A stretch of DNA of 8,393 nucleotides from an uncultured Anaerosporobacter sp. (GTDB taxonomy: Bacteria > Bacillota > Clostridia > Lachnospirales > Lachnospiraceae), in contig CALZJY010000072.1 in the NCBI GenBank assembly GCA_945787925.1, positions 1 through 8,393 on the forward strand, given 5' to 3'. This document shows, piece by piece, positions 5,699 through 8,393 of this stretch (the stretch's first letter is position 1; each line of letters starts with the position of its first letter). The notes under the pieces were generated by a model, which was not told the origin of the DNA, did not search any database, and was given only the letters and a program-made list of their open reading frames with translations. The position numbers and the translations under genes are program-made.

Positions 5699-6502
5699 AT
5701 GAGACAAGGAGAAAAACGGGCATTATGTTGGGCAATAGTATTTTCCTGCCTATGTATCTGCGGAGCGATCTTGCTATGCAGCTTCTTTGGAAGGTCGCTT
5801 CCAAGGGGAACGGCGGATGAAGAATATTTGAGAGATTTGATTACGAGAGTATTGTGTTTGATTCCCTTAGTAATCCTTATGAAGGAGTGTTATCCAAAGT
5901 ATTCCTTAGGATTGCAACGGGAGGGATTTTTACAAGGGGCAAGAATTAGCTGGCTCATGTATCTTTATATTGCAGAAAATTTTATAGAGGGATCTAAGGT
6001 TGATACGACCATCGATATAAAAGGGGTTCCTCTTTGTACCTATGTGTTATGTCTGTTTGCGATGTTGTCAGTAGGTGTATTTGAAGAGATTCTATTTCGG
6101 GGAATCGTGTTGCAAGTACTCCGGGAGCAGATCGAGGATAAGAAGCGGGGACTGTATATCGCGGTCTTTGGGTCGAGCTTCTTATTTGGAGTGGCACATA
6201 TGTTTAATTATGTTGCAGGCCATGCCTATCTTAGACCGACGATTGCCCAAGTGTTCTATGCGATGTTTTTAGGAATCTTTATGGGAGCGGTCTATGTAAC
6301 CTGTAATAATCTATGGGTCGTAATCTTGCTCCATGGACTGTTTGATTTTGCAGCAGAGTTTTGGGAAGTTGCCACGCCAAATTACTCGATTTCCATGCAG
6401 GATGTTTCGTGGAGGGTAGTAGGAGAGTGGATTCTGTTATATCTTCCACTTGCCATAGCAGGAGCGTATCTGACTTGGAAGAAAGCAAAAGAACTCACAT
6501 GA
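5699..6502 (+). CDS. CPBP-family intramembrane metalloprotease (CAAX protease-like)
   Basis: This 267-residue polytopic membrane protein belongs to the CPBP/Abi family, which includes the eukaryotic Rce1 CAAX protease. The three family motifs are intact. EExxxR is at Glu129-Glu130-Arg134 (FEEILFRG). FxxxH is at Phe163-His167 (FGVAHM). HxxxD is at His212-Asp216 (HGLFDF). These supply the catalytic glutamate and metal-binding or active-site residues within the membrane. Hydrophobic segments occur around 9-30, 48-61, 113-127, 152-172, 185-212 and 243-259. In Gram-positive bacteria relatives act in bacteriocin immunity or maturation, or in membrane protein processing. No bacteriocin gene is near, so the role is unknown. 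The ATG is preceded by AAGGG (5685-5689), a weaker site than elsewhere. The gene is divergent from MATE and converges on tspO with a shared terminator that begins at its own stop codon. Confidence 0.85.
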   Translation: MRQGEKRALCWAIVFSCLCICGAILLCSFFGRSLPRGTADEEYLRDLITRVLCLIPLVILMKECYPKYSLGLQREGFLQGARISWLMYLYIAENFIEGSKVDTTIDIKGVPLCTYVLCLFAMLSVGVFEEILFRGIVLQVLREQIEDKKRGLYIAVFGSSFLFGVAHMFNYVAGHAYLRPTIAQVFYAMFLGIFMGAVYVTCNNLWVVILLHGLFDFAAEFWEVATPNYSISMQDVSWRVVGEWILLYLPLAIAGAYLTWKKAKELT

Positions 6503-6531
6503 AAAAAGGAAGGGTAGGCCCTTCCTTTTTT
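6502..6531. terminator. Bidirectional terminator between CPBP and tspO genes
   Basis: A perfect 13-bp stem, AAAAAAGGAAGGG (6502-6514) with CCCTTCCTTTTTT (6519-6531), has a 4-base loop. It begins on the last base of the CPBP stop codon. The A- and T-runs make it functional on both strands, serving tspO from the other side. Confidence 0.92.
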
Positions 6532-6532
6532 C

Positions 6533-6546
6533 ATTGCAACGCAAGA
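6533..6546. repeat. Core fragment of the palindromic repeat, copy D
   Basis: ATTGCAACGCAA (6533-6544) is the exact reverse complement of TTGCGTTGCAAT in the centre of copy C (8281-8292). It lies one C after the six-T run of the terminator, in the same phase as the other copies. The outer TTGCATAGG arms are absent. With only 12 bases matching, it could be chance, but the position supports it. Confidence 0.4.
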
Positions 6547-6580
6547 GTGTGTGGAACAAACTGTGTTTTAAGAAAAAAGG

Positions 6581-7051
6581 TTATCGGTTTAGTGCATAGA
6601 CACAAAAGCTTAAGAGTATGGCAAAAGCATTCCATAAGATATAAGGAATCAACAGGTAGCCGGCTCGTTTGTCACAACGGTAGAAGAGCTGGATCATGAT
6701 GATGTTTACAAACAAGAGTAGGATGGTCCATAAGAATGCGAAAAAGAATTCGTTGAGGTTGAAAAATATAATGTTGAATAGGAAGTTGATGATCAACTGG
6801 ATGCCATAGGCCTTTAAAGCATTTTCGCGATATGGACTTTCCGAAAGATACACAAAATACGAAGCAATCCCCATCAGGATGAATAACAGCGTCCATACAA
6901 TTGGAAATACAATGCCTGGAGGGGCAATGGATGGCTTGTAGATTCTGTCATAGATATTCATATTTTCAATCGTAAACAAGGAAGACAGTAAGCCTGCCGA
7001 CAGTGGAAATAGGATTGCAAGTACTAAGGTCTTTAAGGATCGTATTTTCAT
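6581..7051 (-). CDS. tspO: TspO/MBR-family tryptophan-rich sensory protein
   Basis: This 156-residue membrane protein has the five-helix TspO/translocator fold and is close to the usual bacterial length. Relatives bind porphyrins and cholesterol-like ligands and have been linked to stress and tetrapyrrole handling. Recognisable segments are YKPSIAPPGIVFPIVWTLLFILMGIASYFVY (38-68), carrying the KPs..PPg.vFp.vW.lLf.lMG signature. YGIQLIINFLFNIIFF (82-97) and YLLIPYILWNAFAILLSFCVYALN (132-155) follow. Several usual tryptophans are replaced; for example, the NFLWS position reads NFLFN (89-93). I chose the ATG at 7049-7051 because GAGGTG (7057-7062, plus coordinates) precedes it. An upstream ATG at 7087 would add 12 polar residues and bury that site. 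The gene is divergent from rnhA and converges on the CPBP gene. Confidence 0.88.
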   Translation of the reverse strand: MKIRSLKTLVLAILFPLSAGLLSSLFTIENMNIYDRIYKPSIAPPGIVFPIVWTLLFILMGIASYFVYLSESPYRENALKAYGIQLIINFLFNIIFFNLNEFFFAFLWTILLLFVNIIMIQLFYRCDKRAGYLLIPYILWNAFAILLSFCVYALNR

Positions 7052-7091
7052 CTTATCACCTCGTTTCACCTTATGCATGGCTGACATGTCC

Positions 7092-7120
7092 TATACACAC
7101 AAATAAAAGTATGGTAGTAT
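7092..7120 (+). promoter_or_regulatory. Probable promoter of the RNase H gene
   Basis: TAGTAT (7115-7120) is preceded by TGg, an extended -10 like that of ilvE. TATACA (7092-7097) lies 17 bp upstream as a partial -35. Transcription would start about 25 bases before the GTG start codon. Confidence 0.42.
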
Positions 7121-7151
7121 GGATAGGAATATTTAGTTAGGAGTGAAGAGC

Positions 7152-7757
7152 GTGGCAGGAAAATTTTATGCGGTTCGCAAGGGGAGAGAGACAGGCATCT
7201 TTACCTCATGGGATGTATGTAAGAGTAAGATTACCGGATTTAGCGGTGCAGAATATAAGAGCTTCAAGACAGAAGCAGAAGCAATGGACTATGTGATGGG
7301 CGGAGTGAAAAAAGAGCCGGAAGTGGCATATGAAAGCCATGAAAGGGCGCTTGCTTATGTTGATGGAAGCTACAATGTCCATACGAAGGAATACAGCTAT
7401 GGTGCAGTGCTTCGTCATATGGAAGAAGAATATGAATATAGCGAAAAAGGAACGGATGCAAGTCTTGCAGATATGCGAAACGTGGCAGGAGAAATCCTAG
7501 GAGCGGAAGTCATGATGCGCGAATGTGTGGAGCGAGGCATCAAGGAATTAGATTTATACTACGATTATGAAGGAATCGAAAAATGGTGTACTGGCGTTTG
7601 GCAGGCAAAGAAACCTGGAACACAGGCATACCGCGATTACTACAATGGAATCAAAGATAAGCTAAGAGTCAACTTTCATAAAGTAGCTGCCCATACCGGG
7701 GTAGAACTTAATGAAAGAGTTGATCGGTTAGCAAAAAAAGCATTAGGCATGCTATAA
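7152..7757 (+). CDS. rnhA: Ribonuclease HI with N-terminal hybrid-binding (viroplasmin) domain
   Basis: This 201-residue cytosolic nuclease cleaves the RNA strand of RNA-DNA hybrids, for example at R-loops and replication primers. The N-terminal domain (about 2-47) is the Caulimovirus-VI/viroplasmin fold that binds hybrids in RNases H1: KFYAVRKGRETGIFTSWDVC, then a lysine-rich stretch ending FKTEAEA. The catalytic domain (about 64-199) keeps every active-site residue: Asp71 (AYVDGSY), Glu114 (NVAGEILGAE), Asp138 (YYDYEGIE) and Asp191 (ERVDRLAKKA), with His181 (AAHTG) as the mobile-loop histidine. Numbering is from the GTG at 7152, chosen because AGGAG (7139-7143) lies 8 bases before it. A GTG at 7143 is also in frame but overlaps that site. 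No clear terminator follows, so some read-through into the cupin gene is possible. Confidence 0.93.
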   Translation: MAGKFYAVRKGRETGIFTSWDVCKSKITGFSGAEYKSFKTEAEAMDYVMGGVKKEPEVAYESHERALAYVDGSYNVHTKEYSYGAVLRHMEEEYEYSEKGTDASLADMRNVAGEILGAEVMMRECVERGIKELDLYYDYEGIEKWCTGVWQAKKPGTQAYRDYYNGIKDKLRVNFHKVAAHTGVELNERVDRLAKKALGML

Positions 7758-7881
7758 GCAAAAAAGGAAAAAAATTTTAAATTCTGTAGCCAAAGTGCAA
7801 AATGGTTATATGTTAATAGTAGAATAGTTAAAACGCAGAACGCAAATACTGTTGTTAGACTATGTACTTGGAGTGATGCAG

Positions 7882-8217
7882 ATGGGACAGTTTTTGAATT
7901 ATATTGAACTAACAAAACCTCTGCCACTGATCTGGCAGATTGATTATAAGATCGATGATATTGTGAGTAAACCGATTTTGCAGACGAATAGTGTGGCAAT
8001 TGCCCTGATGGCGATTGACAAGCGACAAAAAGTAGGAACTACCGATACTGCGAAAGACACGCTGATTTATGTATTAGAAGGAACTGCGGAAGTGACCGTA
8101 CAGGAGAAACGATACATTGTTACGGCAGGTGAGACAATGATTATGCCATCGGATAAGCCCCATAATATTTATGCATTAGAACCATTTAAGATGATGTTTA
8201 TTGTGTTATATAGTTAG
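7882..8217 (+). CDS. Small single-domain cupin protein, metal ligands largely lost
   Basis: This 111-residue protein is a single Cupin_2 beta-barrel. LIYVLEGTAEVTV (61-73) is the family's Y-lEG-a.v strand pair, and VTAGETMIMPSDKPHNIYAL (80-99) is the second cupin motif. Metal-binding cupins have HxH plus a glutamate in motif 1. Here the matching stretch, VGTTDTAKDTLIYV (51-64), contains no histidine, and only His94 remains in motif 2. It therefore probably does not bind metal in the usual way and may be a ligand-binding or structural protein. No substrate can be assigned. I chose the ATG at 7882 because GGAG (7870-7873) lies 8 bases before it. A TTG at 7852 is in frame but lacks a site. The 124-base gap after rnhA holds no clear promoter or terminator. 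A strong terminator follows the gene. Confidence 0.8.
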   Translation: MGQFLNYIELTKPLPLIWQIDYKIDDIVSKPILQTNSVAIALMAIDKRQKVGTTDTAKDTLIYVLEGTAEVTVQEKRYIVTAGETMIMPSDKPHNIYALEPFKMMFIVLYS

Positions 8218-8226
8218 TAAAGGAAG

Positions 8227-8265
8227 AAGAGAGGCTGTGTGTCAGAAAAGCAGGCTCTCTTTTTT
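8227..8265 (+). terminator. Intrinsic terminator after the cupin gene
   Basis: AAGAGAG (8227-8233) pairs with CTCTCTT (8255-8261). After one G-G mismatch, CTG/CAG extends the stem. It ends in a six-T run (8260-8265). Repeat copy C starts two bases after the C that follows the Ts. Confidence 0.82.
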
Positions 8266-8267
8266 CT

Positions 8268-8304
8268 ATTGCATAGGAAATTGCGTTGCAATCCCCTATG
8301 CAAT
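8268..8304. repeat. Terminator-linked palindromic repeat, copy C (most complete)
   Basis: This is a 37-base nested palindrome. The outer arms ATTGCATAGG (8268-8277) and CCTATGCAAT (8295-8304) are perfect, and the inner arms ATTGC (8280-8284) and GCAAT (8288-8292) close a GTT loop, with two-base internal bulges each side. It is the best-preserved member of the family also seen at 2526, 3170 and 6533. A run of seven As and ACGCCC follow, as in copy B. Confidence 0.78.
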
Positions 8305-8330
8305 AAAAAAACGCCCCAAAAGAAGGGCGT
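8305..8330 (-). terminator. Minus-strand intrinsic terminator for a gene right of the window
   Basis: Read on the minus strand, ACGCCC (8330-8325) pairs with GGGCGT (8316-8311) around an 8-base loop, followed by a run of Ts (8310-8305). It fits a terminator for a transcript entering from the right edge. The stem is short but GC-rich. Confidence 0.6.
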
Positions 8331-8340
8331 AGAATGCACA

Positions 8341-8390
8341 CTCGGGGGGAAAGGAAGAAATTCGCTTGAAAGACAGCGAATCCCCCTCGG
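8341..8390. other. Hairpin-rich segment at the right edge, cut by the window
   Basis: ATTCGCT (8360-8366) and AGCGAAT (8375-8381) form a 7-bp stem with an 8-base loop. GGGGGA (8345-8350) and TCCCCC (8381-8386) can pair outside it, sharing one base. This looks like a folded RNA end or a 3' untranslated region of a minus-strand transcript that finishes at 8305. I do not recognise a known RNA family, and the rest lies outside the window. Confidence 0.4.
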
Positions 8391-8393
8391 CGC

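Noticed and set aside
5571..5804. N-terminal extension of the MATE reading frame by 78 codons
   Set aside because: It lies upstream of a well-placed ribosome site, runs antisense into the CPBP gene and does not resemble MATE proteins. The start at 5570 is far better.
6361..6699. Plus-strand frame of 112 codons across the end of the CPBP gene
   Set aside because: It overlaps the CPBP gene, crosses a strong bidirectional terminator and runs antisense to tspO.
7676..7999. Minus-strand frame of 107 codons between the RNase H and cupin genes
   Set aside because: It is antisense to both genes and the promoter region, with no ribosome site and no recognisable domain.
2526..8304. CRISPR array or insertion sequence ends as the explanation for the repeats
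   Set aside because: The copies are kilobases apart, singly placed in different intergenic gaps, with no regular spacers, no cas genes and no transposase between them.

Overview
The window looks like chromosomal DNA from an anaerobic Firmicute, most likely a clostridial (Lachnospiraceae-type) bacterium. I infer this from the AT-rich sequence, strong AGGAGG-like ribosome binding sites, TTGnnn/TATAAT promoters with 17-bp spacers, intrinsic terminators ending in runs of T, and the protein families present. I cannot name a species. It is mostly ordinary housekeeping sequence with no transposase, integrase, phage gene, tRNA, rRNA or CRISPR array.

Layout, left to right. The end of an integral-membrane acyltransferase enters from the left edge. 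A probable two-gene unit follows: a YaeR/GloA2-like VOC metalloprotein and a GreA/GreB-family elongation factor, closed by a terminator. Three single-gene units come next, each with a clear promoter and terminator: branched-chain aminotransferase (ilvE), methylglyoxal synthase (mgsA) and a membrane-anchored VanY-type D,D-carboxypeptidase. The carboxypeptidase converges on a minus-strand MATE efflux pump, and the two share a bidirectional terminator. The MATE gene is divergent from a CPBP (CAAX-like) membrane protease gene. That gene converges on a minus-strand tspO gene, again with a shared bidirectional terminator. tspO is divergent from an RNase HI gene carrying an N-terminal hybrid-binding domain. 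A small cupin gene closes the coding part. The last ~175 bp hold the cupin terminator, a long palindrome, a minus-strand terminator and another hairpin, so an unseen minus-strand transcript probably ends here.

No pathway links the genes. The nearest to a theme is methylglyoxal synthase and a glyoxalase-fold protein 1.9 kb apart, and a set of membrane or envelope proteins (acyltransferase, carboxypeptidase, MATE, CPBP, TspO).

The most unusual signal is non-coding. A small palindromic repeat family (TTGCATAGG...CCTATGCAA, with an A-rich/ACGCCC tail) occurs at 2526, 3170 and 8268, with a core fragment at 6533. All four sit directly against the T-run of an intrinsic terminator, in the same arrangement (six Ts, a C, zero to two bases, then TTGC). 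Two copies also lie just upstream of the next gene's promoter. This may be a terminator-associated REP/MITE-like element or a compound terminator/insulator module.
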